This document shows, piece after piece, positions 25,534 through 33,973 of a stretch of 64,000 nt of DNA; position 1 is the first letter of the stretch, and every line of letters starts with the position of its first letter. The notes below the pieces were generated by a model that made no database searches, was not told the origin of the DNA, and saw only the letters and a program-made list of their open reading frames with translations. A program made the position numbers and the translations under genes. The stretch comes from Cellulosimicrobium cellulans (GTDB lineage: Bacteria > Actinomycetota > Actinomycetes > Actinomycetales > Cellulomonadaceae), in assembly GCF_016921195.1 (NCBI RefSeq), contig NZ_JAFGYF010000001.1, forward strand, positions 124,001 to 188,000, in the 5' to 3' direction.

Positions 25534-26758
25534 CACCCGTCCCGCGAGCGGCCGCGGCGCCGCGGCCGGTCGCGCGGTGCCCGACGCCGCAGGCGCGGCC
25601 GCCGCCCCCGCCGCACCTGCCGCACGCCGCCCCTGGGGCCGCGTCGTCCGCCTCGCCGCGCTCGTCGTCCTCGCCGTGCTCGTCCTGGCCTTCCCGACGA
25701 TGGCGCCCAACGCGTACATCCTGTCGGCCGGCATCGTCGTCCTCAGCTACGCGTGCACCGCGACCGCCTGGAACTTCATGGGCGGCTTCACGGGGTACGT
25801 GTCGCTCGGGCACGCCGCATTCTTCGGCCTCGGCGCCTACGGCACGGGGTTGCTGATCCGCGACCTGGGGCTGCCGAGCTTCGTCGCGTGGCTGACCGCC
25901 GGCGCGATCGTGCTGCTCGTGACGATCCCCGTCGGGATCGCGGCGCTGCGCGTGCGCGGCGCGTCGTTCGTCATCGTCTCCATCGCGTTCGTCCTCATCC
26001 TGCTGCTGGTCTTCCAGGCGTGGGGCACGTTCACGGGCGGCTCCGACGGCCTCGTGGTGCCGCGTCCGTTCCCGGACATGCTGCGGCCCGAGCACCACCG
26101 CACGTTCTTCTACCTGTTCGCCGCGCTGCTCGTGGTCATGCTCGTCGCGTGGTGGGCCATCGACCGCTCACGGTTCGGCACCGGTCTCAAGGCGGTGCGC
26201 GAGGACGAGGACAAGGCCCAGGCGCTCGGCGTCCCGACGCGCAACTACAAGCTCGTCGCGTACGTCGTCTCGGCGACCTTCACCGGCCTCGCGGGCGGCA
26301 TGTACGCCCTGTGGTTCGGCGACCTCGACCCGATCTTCCAGTTCTCCATCATGCTCGGCGCCTACATGGTGCTCATGGCCCTGCTGGGCGGCGTCCGGCA
26401 CCTGTTCGGCCCGCTCCTCGGCGCCGTCATCGTCGGCTCCGGCCTGGAGTACTTCAAGCTCGAGTTCGGCGACACCCAGTTCCACCTCGTCGCCACGGCC
26501 CTGCTGCTCGGGATCGTCGTCCTGTTCATGCCGGACGGGATCATCCCCGCGGTCCAGTCGCTCGTGAAGCGCTTCGGCCCGCAGGACTCCTCGATCCGCG
26601 AGATGACCGCGGCCGAGCTGCTCGAGCGCAACCGCGCCGCGGCCGCCGAGCCGGCCGCCGAGGCGCCCGCTGAGCCGAGCGCCGCCGTCGTGCCGCAGGG
26701 ACGGCACGCGGACGACGAGCCGGTCGCGGAGGGCACGGGAGAGGAGAAGGACCGATGA
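25517..26758 (+). CDS. LIV-type ABC transporter permease (LivM-like)
   Basis: 413 residues. TTG start at 25517 with GGAGG six bases upstream, inside the previous gene. A 50-residue Ala/Pro-rich leader precedes about eight helices. Markers are AWNFMGGFTGYVSLGHAAFFGLGAY, RSRFGTGLKAVREDEDKAQALGV and LMALLGGVRHLFGPLLGAV. The C-terminal 60 residues are hydrophilic and acidic. The stop overlaps the LivG-like start (ATGA). Confidence 0.92.
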   Translation: MPNASDTRPASGRGAAAGRAVPDAAGAAAAPAAPAARRPWGRVVRLAALVVLAVLVLAFPTMAPNAYILSAGIVVLSYACTATAWNFMGGFTGYVSLGHAAFFGLGAYGTGLLIRDLGLPSFVAWLTAGAIVLLVTIPVGIAALRVRGASFVIVSIAFVLILLLVFQAWGTFTGGSDGLVVPRPFPDMLRPEHHRTFFYLFAALLVVMLVAWWAIDRSRFGTGLKAVREDEDKAQALGVPTRNYKLVAYVVSATFTGLAGGMYALWFGDLDPIFQFSIMLGAYMVLMALLGGVRHLFGPLLGAVIVGSGLEYFKLEFGDTQFHLVATALLLGIVVLFMPDGIIPAVQSLVKRFGPQDSSIREMTAAELLERNRAAAAEPAAEAPAEPSAAVVPQGRHADDEPVAEGTGEEKDR

Positions 26759-27510
26759 CGACGACCGCACCCCCGACGACACGCAACCTCGAGACCGTCG
26801 GCCTCACCAAGTCGTTCGGCGGCGTCCACGCCGTGCGCGACGCGACGGTCACGTTCCACCACGGCAAGATCAACGCGCTCATCGGCCCCAACGGGTCGGG
26901 CAAGACGACGTTCTTCAACTGCGTGACGGGCATGATCAAGCCGGACTCCGGCACGGTCACGTTCCGCGGCGAGGACATCACCCGGCGCGCGCCGCACAAG
27001 ATCGCGCGCGCCGGGATCGGGCGCAGCTTCCAGCTCTGCCGCGTGTTCCCGCGCATGACCGTCCTCGAGAACATGCTCGTCGCGGTCCGGCGCACGAAGG
27101 TGCGCGAGCTGCTCGCCGGGGCGCGCAACCCCGAGGAGATCGACAAGGCGCGCGCGCTGCTCGTGCGCGTCGGCATCGACCACCTGGAGAACGTCGAGGC
27201 GCGCAACCTGTCCTACGGGCAGCAGAAGCTGCTCGAGCTCGCCGGCGTCCTCATGGGCGACCCCGACACGATCATGCTCGACGAGCCGGCGGGCGGCGTG
27301 AACCCGGCGCTCGTCGGGCGCATCGGGACGCTCGTGCAGGAGCTCAACGCCGAGGGCAAGACGTTCCTCGTCGTCGAGCACAACATGGACATGGTCATGA
27401 GCCTGTCCCACCACGTCATCGTGTTCGACCGGGGCCGGCCGATCGCCGAGGGCACCCCCGCCGTCGTGCAAGCCGACCCGCGAGTGCTGGAGGCCTACCT
27501 TGGTGTCTGA
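26755..27510 (+). CDS. LIV-type ABC transporter ATPase (LivG-like)
   Basis: 251 residues. Walker A GPNGSGKTT, signature LSYGQQKLLEL, Walker B IMLDEPAGGVNP and switch histidine in VVEHNMD are present; NLSYGQQ and AGGVNP are typical of LivG. GGAGAAGG precedes the ATG at 26755. It energises the LivH/LivM-like pair with the next ATPase. Confidence 0.93.
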   Translation: MTTTAPPTTRNLETVGLTKSFGGVHAVRDATVTFHHGKINALIGPNGSGKTTFFNCVTGMIKPDSGTVTFRGEDITRRAPHKIARAGIGRSFQLCRVFPRMTVLENMLVAVRRTKVRELLAGARNPEEIDKARALLVRVGIDHLENVEARNLSYGQQKLLELAGVLMGDPDTIMLDEPAGGVNPALVGRIGTLVQELNAEGKTFLVVEHNMDMVMSLSHHVIVFDRGRPIAEGTPAVVQADPRVLEAYLGV

Positions 27511-28285
27511 CCCGACCCCCGGGACGGGGGCGAAGCAGGAGTACCTCCTCGAGCTGGACGACATCCAGGCCGGTTACGGCCGCGCGGCGATGGTGCTGCG
27601 CGGGCTGACGATCAAGGTGCCGGCGGCCACGGTGGTGTGCCTCGTCGGGCCGAACGGCGCGGGCAAGTCGACCGTGCTGAAGGTCGCGAGCGGGCTGCTC
27701 AAGCCGCGCTCGGGCCGCATCCTCGTCGGCGGTCGCGACGTCACCGGCCAGGGCCCGCAGGAGATGCTGCAGTCCGGCCTGGCGCACGTGCTCCAGGGCC
27801 ACAGCGTGTTCCGCGAGATGACGGTCGCGGAGAACGTGCTCCTCGGCGCGTACACGCTGCGCGACAAGCAGAAGATCGCGGAGCGCGTGGCGTTCGTGCA
27901 GAACCTCTTCCCCATCGTGGGCGAGCGGTGGAAGCAGCTCGCGGGGCTGCTGTCCGGCGGGCAGCAGAAGCAGGTCGAGTTCGCGCGCTCGCTCATGGTG
28001 AGCCCGGAGGTTGTGCTGCTCGACGAGCCGTCGATGGGCCTCGACCCCAAGACGACGTCGACGGTGTTCGAGCAGGTCGTGCGCATGCGCGACGCCGGTG
28101 TCGCGGTCCTGCTCGTCGAGCAGAACGCGCGTCGCGCGCTCGAGACGGCGGACATCGGGTGCGTGCTCGACCTCGGCCGCGTCCACATCACCGGGCCCGC
28201 CCCGGAGCTCCTCGCCGACCCCCAGCTCTCCGAGCTCTACCTCGGCGGTCGTCCCGCCGAGCGCTCGCTCTCGCAGAACGGATGA
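27503..28285 (+). CDS. LIV-type ABC transporter ATPase (LivF-like)
   Basis: 260 residues. Walker A GPNGAGKST, signature LSGGQQKQVEF, Walker B VLLDEPSMGLDP and VEQNARRA are visible. The GTG at 27503 has GGAGG nine bases upstream inside livG; a TTG one codon earlier is possible. The stop overlaps the next start (ATGA), joining importer and enzyme genes into one unit. Confidence 0.93.
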   Translation: MSDPTPGTGAKQEYLLELDDIQAGYGRAAMVLRGLTIKVPAATVVCLVGPNGAGKSTVLKVASGLLKPRSGRILVGGRDVTGQGPQEMLQSGLAHVLQGHSVFREMTVAENVLLGAYTLRDKQKIAERVAFVQNLFPIVGERWKQLAGLLSGGQQKQVEFARSLMVSPEVVLLDEPSMGLDPKTTSTVFEQVVRMRDAGVAVLLVEQNARRALETADIGCVLDLGRVHITGPAPELLADPQLSELYLGGRPAERSLSQNG

Positions 28286-29526
28286 CCGCCAGCATGACCA
28301 GCCAGACCACGGACGCCGCTGGGTCCGACCGACCGACCACCCGCACCGTGCGCATCGTCATGAACGGCGTGACCGGGCGCATGGGGTACCGCCAGCACCT
28401 CGTGCGCTCGATCCTCGCGATCCGGGACGACGGCGGCGTCGAGCTCGACGACGGCACCCGCCTCCAGGTGGAGCCCGTGCTCGTGGGCCGCAACCGCGCC
28501 AAGCTCGCCGAGCTCGCCGCGCGCCACGGCGTCGCCGAGTTCACGACCGACCTCGACGCGGCGCTCGCGGACCCGACGGCGAGCGTCTACTTCGACGCGC
28601 AGGTCACCTCGGAGCGCACCAAGGCGATCCTCAAGGCGCTCGCAGCGGGCAAGCACGTGTACACGGAGAAGCCGATCGCGGAGTCGGTCGCCGAGGGCGA
28701 GGAGCTCGCCGAGGCGGCGCGCGCGGCCGGGGTGATCCACGGCGTCGTGCACGACAAGCTCTACCTGCCCGGCCTGCTCAAGCTCAAGCGGCTCGTCGAC
28801 GGCGGGTTCTTCGGCCGCATCCTGTCCGTCCGCGGCGAGTTCGGGTACTGGGTGTTCGAGGGCGACTGGCAGCCCGCGCAGCGCCCGAGCTGGAACTACC
28901 GCGCCGAGGACGGCGGCGGGATGGTCCTCGACATGTTCTGCCACTGGAACTACGTGCTGGAGAACCTGTTCGGGCCGGTCGAGGCGGTCATGGCGAAGGC
29001 CGTGACCCACATCCCCGAGCGTTGGGACGAGCACGGCAAGCCGTACGCCGCGACGGCCGACGACGCGGCGTACGGGATCTTCGAGCTCGCCGGGGCGGAC
29101 GGCCCGATCGTCGCGCAGGTGAACTCGTCCTGGGCCGTGCGCGTGGACCGGGGCGAGCTCGTGGAGTTCCAGGTCGACGGGACGTACGGGTCCGCGGTGG
29201 CGGGACTGTTCGGGTGCCGCATCCAGCCGCGCGCCCGCACGCCCAAGCCCGTGTGGAACCCGGACCTCCCCACCGACCAGGACTTCCGCGCCCAGTGGGA
29301 GCAGATCCCGGACAACCAGGAGTTCGTCAACGGGTTCCGCGCGCAGTGGGAGGAGTTCCTGCGCGACGTCCACGCCGGGCGCCCGCACCCCTACGACTTC
29401 GACGCCGGCGTGCGCGGCCTGCGCCTCGTGGACGCGGGGTACACGTCGTCGCGCGAGGGGCGGCGTGTCGAGCTGGGCGCGGCCGCGGAGGCCCCGGGGA
29501 GCGCGGCGTCCGGGGCGGGGGCGTGA
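28282..29526 (+). CDS. Gfo/Idh/MocA-family NAD(P)-dependent oxidoreductase
   Basis: 414 residues. The Rossmann segment (about 15-150) opens MNGVTGRMGYRQHLVRSIL, and the family hallmark EKP occurs in KHVYTEKPIAES. The C-terminal alpha/beta domain includes GGGMVLDMFCHWNYVLENLFGPV, where the catalytic His/Asp region lies. Such enzymes oxidise or reduce a hydroxyl of sugars, inositols or sugar acids. Overlap with the transporter and with the DUF993 gene (GTGA) makes it the probable first catabolic step. Confidence 0.88.
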   Translation: MTASMTSQTTDAAGSDRPTTRTVRIVMNGVTGRMGYRQHLVRSILAIRDDGGVELDDGTRLQVEPVLVGRNRAKLAELAARHGVAEFTTDLDAALADPTASVYFDAQVTSERTKAILKALAAGKHVYTEKPIAESVAEGEELAEAARAAGVIHGVVHDKLYLPGLLKLKRLVDGGFFGRILSVRGEFGYWVFEGDWQPAQRPSWNYRAEDGGGMVLDMFCHWNYVLENLFGPVEAVMAKAVTHIPERWDEHGKPYAATADDAAYGIFELAGADGPIVAQVNSSWAVRVDRGELVEFQVDGTYGSAVAGLFGCRIQPRARTPKPVWNPDLPTDQDFRAQWEQIPDNQEFVNGFRAQWEEFLRDVHAGRPHPYDFDAGVRGLRLVDAGYTSSREGRRVELGAAAEAPGSAASGAGA

Positions 29527-30722
29527 GCGCCGGGGTGCGGGTCCCGCTGCCCGACGGCGGCACGCGGCTCGTCGAGCTGCGCGCGCCGCGGGAGTGGGTG
29601 GACCATCCGGGCCCGTACGCCTCACGCGTCGCGTTCGCGGCGGCGCACGTCGTCGCGGACCCGCGCGGCGAGAACGTCCCCGGCGCGCCGGCCGTCGTCG
29701 ACTGGGACTCGACGCTCGCGTTCCGGCGGCACCTGTTCCGGTACGGGCTGGGCGTCGCCGAGGCGATGGACACCGCGCAGCGGAACATGGGCCTCGACTG
29801 GCCCGCGGTCCAGGAGCTCGTGTCGCGCAGCGCGGCCCAGGCGCAGGAGGTGGGCGCGCGCGTCGCGTCGGGCGCGGGGACGGACCACCGGTCGCCCGAC
29901 GAGCTGCGGACCGTGGACGACGTGATCGGGGCGTACGCCGAGCAGGTCGAGTTCGTCGAGGGCACGGGGTCGCAGGTCATCCTCATGGCCTCGCGGCACC
30001 TCGCGCGCGTGGCCGCGTCGGCCGACGACTACCTGCGCGTGTACGACGCGATCCTGTCCCAGGTGCGCGAGCCGGTCGTGCTGCACTGGCTCGGCGAGGC
30101 GTTCGACCCCAACCTGCGCGGGTACTGGGGGTCCGGGGACGTCGACACCGCGACCGCCACGTTCGTCGACCTCGTGCGCGCGCACGCCGCGAAGGTCGAC
30201 GGGGTCAAGGTGTCCCTGCTCTCGGCCGCGCACGAGGTGGGTCTACGTGCTGTACTTCCCGAGGGTGTCCGGTTGTACACGGGCGACGACTTCCACTACC
30301 CCGAGCTGATCCGGGGCGACGGCGAGCGGCACTCCGACGCGTTGCTCGGCGCGTTCGCGGCCGTCGCGCCCGCCGCCTCGGCCGCGCTCGCCGCGCTCGA
30401 CGACGGCGACCTGGACCGGTACGACGCCGAGATGGCGCCGACGCTCGCCCTCTCGCGGCACGTGTTCGAGGCGCCGACGTACTACTACAAGACGGGGATC
30501 GCGTTCCTCGCGTGGCTCGCGGGCCACCAGCCCGGCTTCACGATGGTCGGCGGCCTGCAGTCGGCCCGGAGCGTCGTGCATCTCGCGCGCGCGTTCGAGC
30601 TCGCGAACGAGGCGCGCCTCCTGCCGGACCCGGACCTCGCTGCGCACCGCCTCGGTCTCGTGCTCGCGGCGGCGGGCGTCGACGCGGACGTCGCGGCCGT
30701 CGTCGGGCAGGGGGCCGCATGA
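29523..30722 (+). CDS. DUF993 family protein (dihydrodipicolinate-synthase-like)
   Basis: 399 residues. It belongs to DUF993, distantly related to class I aldolases of DapA type. Features are VVDWDSTLAFRRHLFRYGLGVAEAMDTAQRNMGLDW, KVDGVKVSLLSAAHE (where the Schiff-base lysine would be expected) and YTGDDFHYPELIRGDGERHSDALLG. Chemical function is not established; an aldol cleavage of the oxidised substrate is the natural guess. GTG at 29523 shares GTGA with the preceding stop and its stop shares ATGA with the next start. Confidence 0.8.
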   Translation: MSAGVRVPLPDGGTRLVELRAPREWVDHPGPYASRVAFAAAHVVADPRGENVPGAPAVVDWDSTLAFRRHLFRYGLGVAEAMDTAQRNMGLDWPAVQELVSRSAAQAQEVGARVASGAGTDHRSPDELRTVDDVIGAYAEQVEFVEGTGSQVILMASRHLARVAASADDYLRVYDAILSQVREPVVLHWLGEAFDPNLRGYWGSGDVDTATATFVDLVRAHAAKVDGVKVSLLSAAHEVGLRAVLPEGVRLYTGDDFHYPELIRGDGERHSDALLGAFAAVAPAASAALAALDDGDLDRYDAEMAPTLALSRHVFEAPTYYYKTGIAFLAWLAGHQPGFTMVGGLQSARSVVHLARAFELANEARLLPDPDLAAHRLGLVLAAAGVDADVAAVVGQGAA

Positions 30723-31765
30723 GCACCGAGATCTCGGAGTTCCCGTCGAACTCCGCGCGCGCGTCCTCTCCGGTCGAACATGCGGTTGCGTCCGTCGAGC
30801 ATGCGGCTGCTGCCCGTCAGAGCCCCGGGACGGGCGACAACCGCATGCTCGACGGGGATGTGGCGGGGATCGATATTCCGAGCGGGCTGGCGGCGCGGGT
30901 GCCGACGCCGGCGCCCGGTGATCCTCGGCTCGCGCGGCTCTCGCTCAACCAGCGCACGACCGCGAGCTGGTCGCTGCGCGAGGCGATCGACGGGTGCGTC
31001 GCCGCGGGGCTCCCGGCGATCGGGGTCTGGCGCGAGCCCGTCGCCGAGGTCGGGCTCGACACCGCGGTCCGGTGGGTGCGCGACGCCGGGCTGCGCGTCT
31101 CGTCCGTGTGCCGCGGCGGCTTCTTCACCGCGAGCGACCCGGACGCGCGCGCCGCCGCGCACGCGAGCAACCTCGCCGCGATCGCGGAGACGGCGGCGCT
31201 CGGCGCGCCGACGCTCGTGCTCGTCCCGGGTGGCCTGCCCGACGGCGACCGCGACCTCGTGGGGGCGCGCGAGCGGGCGGCGGACGCGATCGCCGCGCTG
31301 GTCCCCCACGCGCGCGACGCGGGCGTGACGCTCGGGATCGAGCCGATGAACCCGATCTTCGCGGCCGATCGCGGCGTCGTCTCGACGCTCGAGCAGGCCC
31401 TCGACCTCGCCGAGCCGTTCGCGCCCGGCGAGGTGGGCGTCGTCGTCGACACCTACCACCTGTGGTGGGAGCCGAAGGTCCACGAGCAGCTCGCCCGGGC
31501 GGGCGCAGCGGGCCGGATCGTCAGCTACCAGGTGTGCGACTGGATCACGCCGCTGCCCGCGGACACGCTCCTGGGCCGCGGCATGATGGGCGACGGCCAC
31601 GTGGACTTCGCCGCGTTCACGCGCTCGGTGGCCGCGGCGGGCTACACCGGCGACGTCGAGGTCGAGATCTTCCACGCCGACGTCTGGGCCGCGCCGGGCG
31701 CCGAGGTCCTGGCCACGCTCGCCCGCCGGTACGTCGAGCTCGTGGAGCCGCACCTCGCGTGCTGA
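30719..31765 (+). CDS. Sugar phosphate isomerase/epimerase-like TIM-barrel protein
   Basis: 348 residues. The AP-endonuclease-2-type TIM barrel begins near residue 65 (LSLNQRTTASWSLREAIDGC) and shows LGIEPMNPIFAADRGVV, VGVVVDTYHLWWEP, QVCDWITPLP and GDVEVEIFH, which contain the usual metal-binding Glu, Asp, His and Glu. The first 60 or so residues are not part of the fold; residues 18-46 are encoded by a palindromic repeat cluster. It closes the importer operon and probably acts on an intermediate of the same pathway. Confidence 0.85.
   Translation: MSTEISEFPSNSARASSPVEHAVASVEHAAAARQSPGTGDNRMLDGDVAGIDIPSGLAARVPTPAPGDPRLARLSLNQRTTASWSLREAIDGCVAAGLPAIGVWREPVAEVGLDTAVRWVRDAGLRVSSVCRGGFFTASDPDARAAAHASNLAAIAETAALGAPTLVLVPGGLPDGDRDLVGARERAADAIAALVPHARDAGVTLGIEPMNPIFAADRGVVSTLEQALDLAEPFAPGEVGVVVDTYHLWWEPKVHEQLARAGAAGRIVSYQVCDWITPLPADTLLGRGMMGDGHVDFAAFTRSVAAAGYTGDVEVEIFHADVWAAPGAEVLATLARRYVELVEPHLAC
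30772..30854. repeat. In-frame palindromic repeat cluster, 21-base period, inside the epimerase gene
   Basis: Units at 30772-30788 and 30793-30809 (core TCGARCATGCGG) start exactly 21 bases apart; 30838-30854 is an inverted copy matching them at 15 and 16 of 17 positions. Between them GCCCGTC and GACGGGC can pair. The cluster sits in the 5' end of the coding sequence and does not break the frame. Confidence 0.8.
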
Positions 31766-31779
31766 GCGACCTCGGTCGC

Positions 31780-31811
31780 GACCGGCCGGGGCGAGACCGC
31801 CTCGGCCGGTC
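31780..31811 (+). terminator. Hairpin after the importer/catabolic operon
   Basis: GACCGGCCG (31780-31788) pairs with CGGCCGGTC (31803-31811), 15 bases after the epimerase stop. There is no T tract. Confidence 0.55.
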
Positions 31812-31860
31812 GGCCGGCGCCGGGTAGGGTGCCCGGAGGCCCGAGCACGGAGGTGGACGG

Positions 31861-32172
31861 ATGAACGGGGCGCCGCGGACGCGGTTCGTGGGCGACACGA
31901 AGCAGGCACGCACGTACGCGTGGTTCCTGACCTTCGCCGCCGTCGTGCCGCCCGCCGTCGTCGCGGTCTTCGTGCTCGGCTGGTACCGCGCCCAGGTGTT
32001 CGGCTGGACGGACGGCTTCCGCAGCTACCACGCGGGCGACCCGTTCCCCTGGGGCTGGGTGGCCGTCGGGGTGCTCGGTTGCGCGTTCCTCGCGCGCTTC
32101 GCCGTCCGGCAGTGGCGCCGGTACCGCGAGCTCGTGGCCGACGACCGTCGCCGCGGCGTGCGCCCGTCCTGA
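31861..32172 (+). CDS. Small membrane protein, two helices
   Basis: 103 residues with hydrophobic helices at about 20-41 and 62-81, and a basic C-terminus (RQWRRYRELVADDRRR). GGAGG lies eight bases before the ATG. I do not recognise the family. It precedes the WXG-like gene on the same strand by 126 bases. Confidence 0.7.
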   Translation: MNGAPRTRFVGDTKQARTYAWFLTFAAVVPPAVVAVFVLGWYRAQVFGWTDGFRSYHAGDPFPWGWVAVGVLGCAFLARFAVRQWRRYRELVADDRRRGVRPS

Positions 32173-32298
32173 CGGGCATGGGGACCGGTCACCATCGACG
32201 GGTCGCGCTCCGCCTCCGTACCCTGTCGGCGGCGCCGGCACGGCGTGGCCGGCCGGGAAGCGTGCGGGCGGAGTGGGTGAGAGCGCAGAGGGGCGAGG

Positions 32299-33237
32299 AT
32301 GAGCAGCGGGATGTACGGGGCCGACGTCGAGGCCCTGCGCTCGCTCGCGGGCCGCGTGGCGGACGGCGCGCAGGCGTTGGAGCAGGCCGCGGCGGCGATC
32401 GAGACGGCCGTGGGCGGAGCACGCTGGGAGGGCTCCGACGCCGCCGAGTTCCGTACCGCGTGGACGTCGACCCTGCGGCCGAGCCTGACGGGGACCGCCG
32501 CGCTGCTCACGGACGCGGCCGACCTCTTGCGCGGCAACGCCGAGCAGCAGGACGCGACGAGCCGCGACGGTGGCGCAGGCGGGCCGGGTGGGCCGGGTGG
32601 GCCGGGCGGCCCGGGTGGGCCGGGGTCTCCGGGTGGGCCCGGTGACCTGGTGACGCAGGGGGGCGACGGCGGTCCGCCGGACTGGCTGGTCCCGCCGTCG
32701 TGGCTCACGACCGACATGACCCAGGGCGGCGTGCTCAACTGGATCGCGTCCCAGGGGGTCGACGCGTGGGCCGCGATGAACAAGCTCGACGACCCGCTCA
32801 ACGTGGCGGGGCTCGCGGACAACCTCGCGTCCGCGGGCAAGGTGCTCAAGGGCGCCGGGTTCCTGTTCGACGGCTACTCCGTGTACAGCGGCTCGGTGCA
32901 GGCCTGGGAGGGCTTCGCGGAGGGCGACGGGTTCAAGGGGACCGACGGCGTCATCACCGCGGGGCTCGGCGCCGCCGGCATCGGCGCGGCGATCTTCCTC
33001 GCGAGCAACCCCGTCGGCTGGGCGATCGCGGGCGCCGGTGCCGTGTGGGGCGTCGCGACCCTGCTGTCCGGCGACGTCCCCGTGACCAAGCGCATCGCCG
33101 ACGGCGCGGGCTGGCTGTGGGATCGTGGGGGCGACCTCGTCGACGGTGCCGCCGACCTCGCCGGCGACGTGTGGGACGCGGGCGGGGACTTCGTCGACGG
33201 GGCGACCGAGACGCTGAAGAAGGTGTGGCCGTGGTGA
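32299..33237 (+). CDS. WXG100-like protein with Gly-Pro linker and hydrophobic C-terminal region
   Basis: 312 residues. The N-terminal 90 residues form two predicted helices with the turn ARWEGSDAAEF, a WxG motif at about residue 42, as in WXG100 proteins exported by type VII systems. A GGP repeat linker (about 92-115) follows. The C-terminal part has a long Gly/Ala hydrophobic hairpin (about 215-255, GLGAAGIGAAIFLASNPVGWAIAGAGAVWG) and a repeated WDRGGDLVDGA/WDAGGDFVDGA pattern at the end. There is no signal peptide. It could be a type VII substrate, possibly membrane-acting, but no secretion machinery is in the window. The next gene is 55 bases downstream. Confidence 0.75.
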   Translation: MSSGMYGADVEALRSLAGRVADGAQALEQAAAAIETAVGGARWEGSDAAEFRTAWTSTLRPSLTGTAALLTDAADLLRGNAEQQDATSRDGGAGGPGGPGGPGGPGGPGSPGGPGDLVTQGGDGGPPDWLVPPSWLTTDMTQGGVLNWIASQGVDAWAAMNKLDDPLNVAGLADNLASAGKVLKGAGFLFDGYSVYSGSVQAWEGFAEGDGFKGTDGVITAGLGAAGIGAAIFLASNPVGWAIAGAGAVWGVATLLSGDVPVTKRIADGAGWLWDRGGDLVDGAADLAGDVWDAGGDFVDGATETLKKVWPW

Positions 33238-33292
33238 CCGCGGCGCACGCGCCGGACCGCGGCCGCGGGCCGCACGAGGAGAGGGACGACCG

Positions 33293-33934
33293 ATGACCAC
33301 GCAGACCGAGGCGGCGAACCGTCCGGACGACGGGCTCATCGAGCTCACGGGGCCGGAGCTGCTCGTGCTCCTGTCGCTCAACGAGGGGTCCGCCGCCACG
33401 AGGACGCGCGAGAACCTGCGCCTGCCCGACGTCCCCGCCGACTCTCCCCTCCTCGCGGCGGGGCTCAGCTCGCTCGTCGTGCGGCGGCTCGCGCGCGTCG
33501 AGGGCGAGGTGCTCGCGCCCGTCGGCAACGTCGTCCCGCTCACCCGCGTCCTCACGACCGCGACCGAGTGGGTCGAGGCGGCGGCGATCGCGGACGAGCG
33601 CACCAACGCCGCGCTGCTCGTCGGCGCGCAGGGTGGTGCGGTCGTGCTCGAGCCGCGCCCGTTCGGCATCTGGCACGTGCGCCCGCTCCAGATGGGCGAC
33701 CCCCTGCCCGACGCCGCGTCGCGGTTCGTCCGGGCCGCGTTCGCGCAGCTCCCGGGCCGGCCGTTCGGGGGGAGCATCAAGGTCGTCGACGCGTCCGGTG
33801 CCCGGACGGCCGCCGTCCGCGTCGAGAGCGACGGGACGTGGGAGATGACGAGCGGAGCGGCCGGCGAGGAGCCCGCGCCGTCGCCGATCGCGCCCGACCC
33901 GACGTTCGGCGTCCTGGCGACCGCGGTCGCCTGA
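33293..33934 (+). CDS. Uncharacterised protein paired with the WXG-like gene (possible EspG-like chaperone)
   Basis: 213 residues, soluble, no signal peptide or membrane helix. Predicted alternating strands and helices with IELTGPELLVLLSLNEGS, TRVLTTATEWVEAAAIADE and FGIWHVRPLQ. The size and position after a WXG protein resemble ESX-specific chaperones of EspG type, but I cannot show the fold from sequence. GGAGAGGGACG precedes the ATG. Immunity protein is the other reading. Confidence 0.6.
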   Translation: MTTQTEAANRPDDGLIELTGPELLVLLSLNEGSAATRTRENLRLPDVPADSPLLAAGLSSLVVRRLARVEGEVLAPVGNVVPLTRVLTTATEWVEAAAIADERTNAALLVGAQGGAVVLEPRPFGIWHVRPLQMGDPLPDAASRFVRAAFAQLPGRPFGGSIKVVDASGARTAAVRVESDGTWEMTSGAAGEEPAPSPIAPDPTFGVLATAVA

Positions 33935-33973
33935 CCGACCCCGCCGCCCTCGGCGGGCGGCCGGGCAGCGAGA

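Noticed and set aside
32572-32645. GGGCCGGGT-type tandem repeat as a non-coding repeat element
   Set aside because: It is in frame and encodes the GGP linker of the WXG-like protein.
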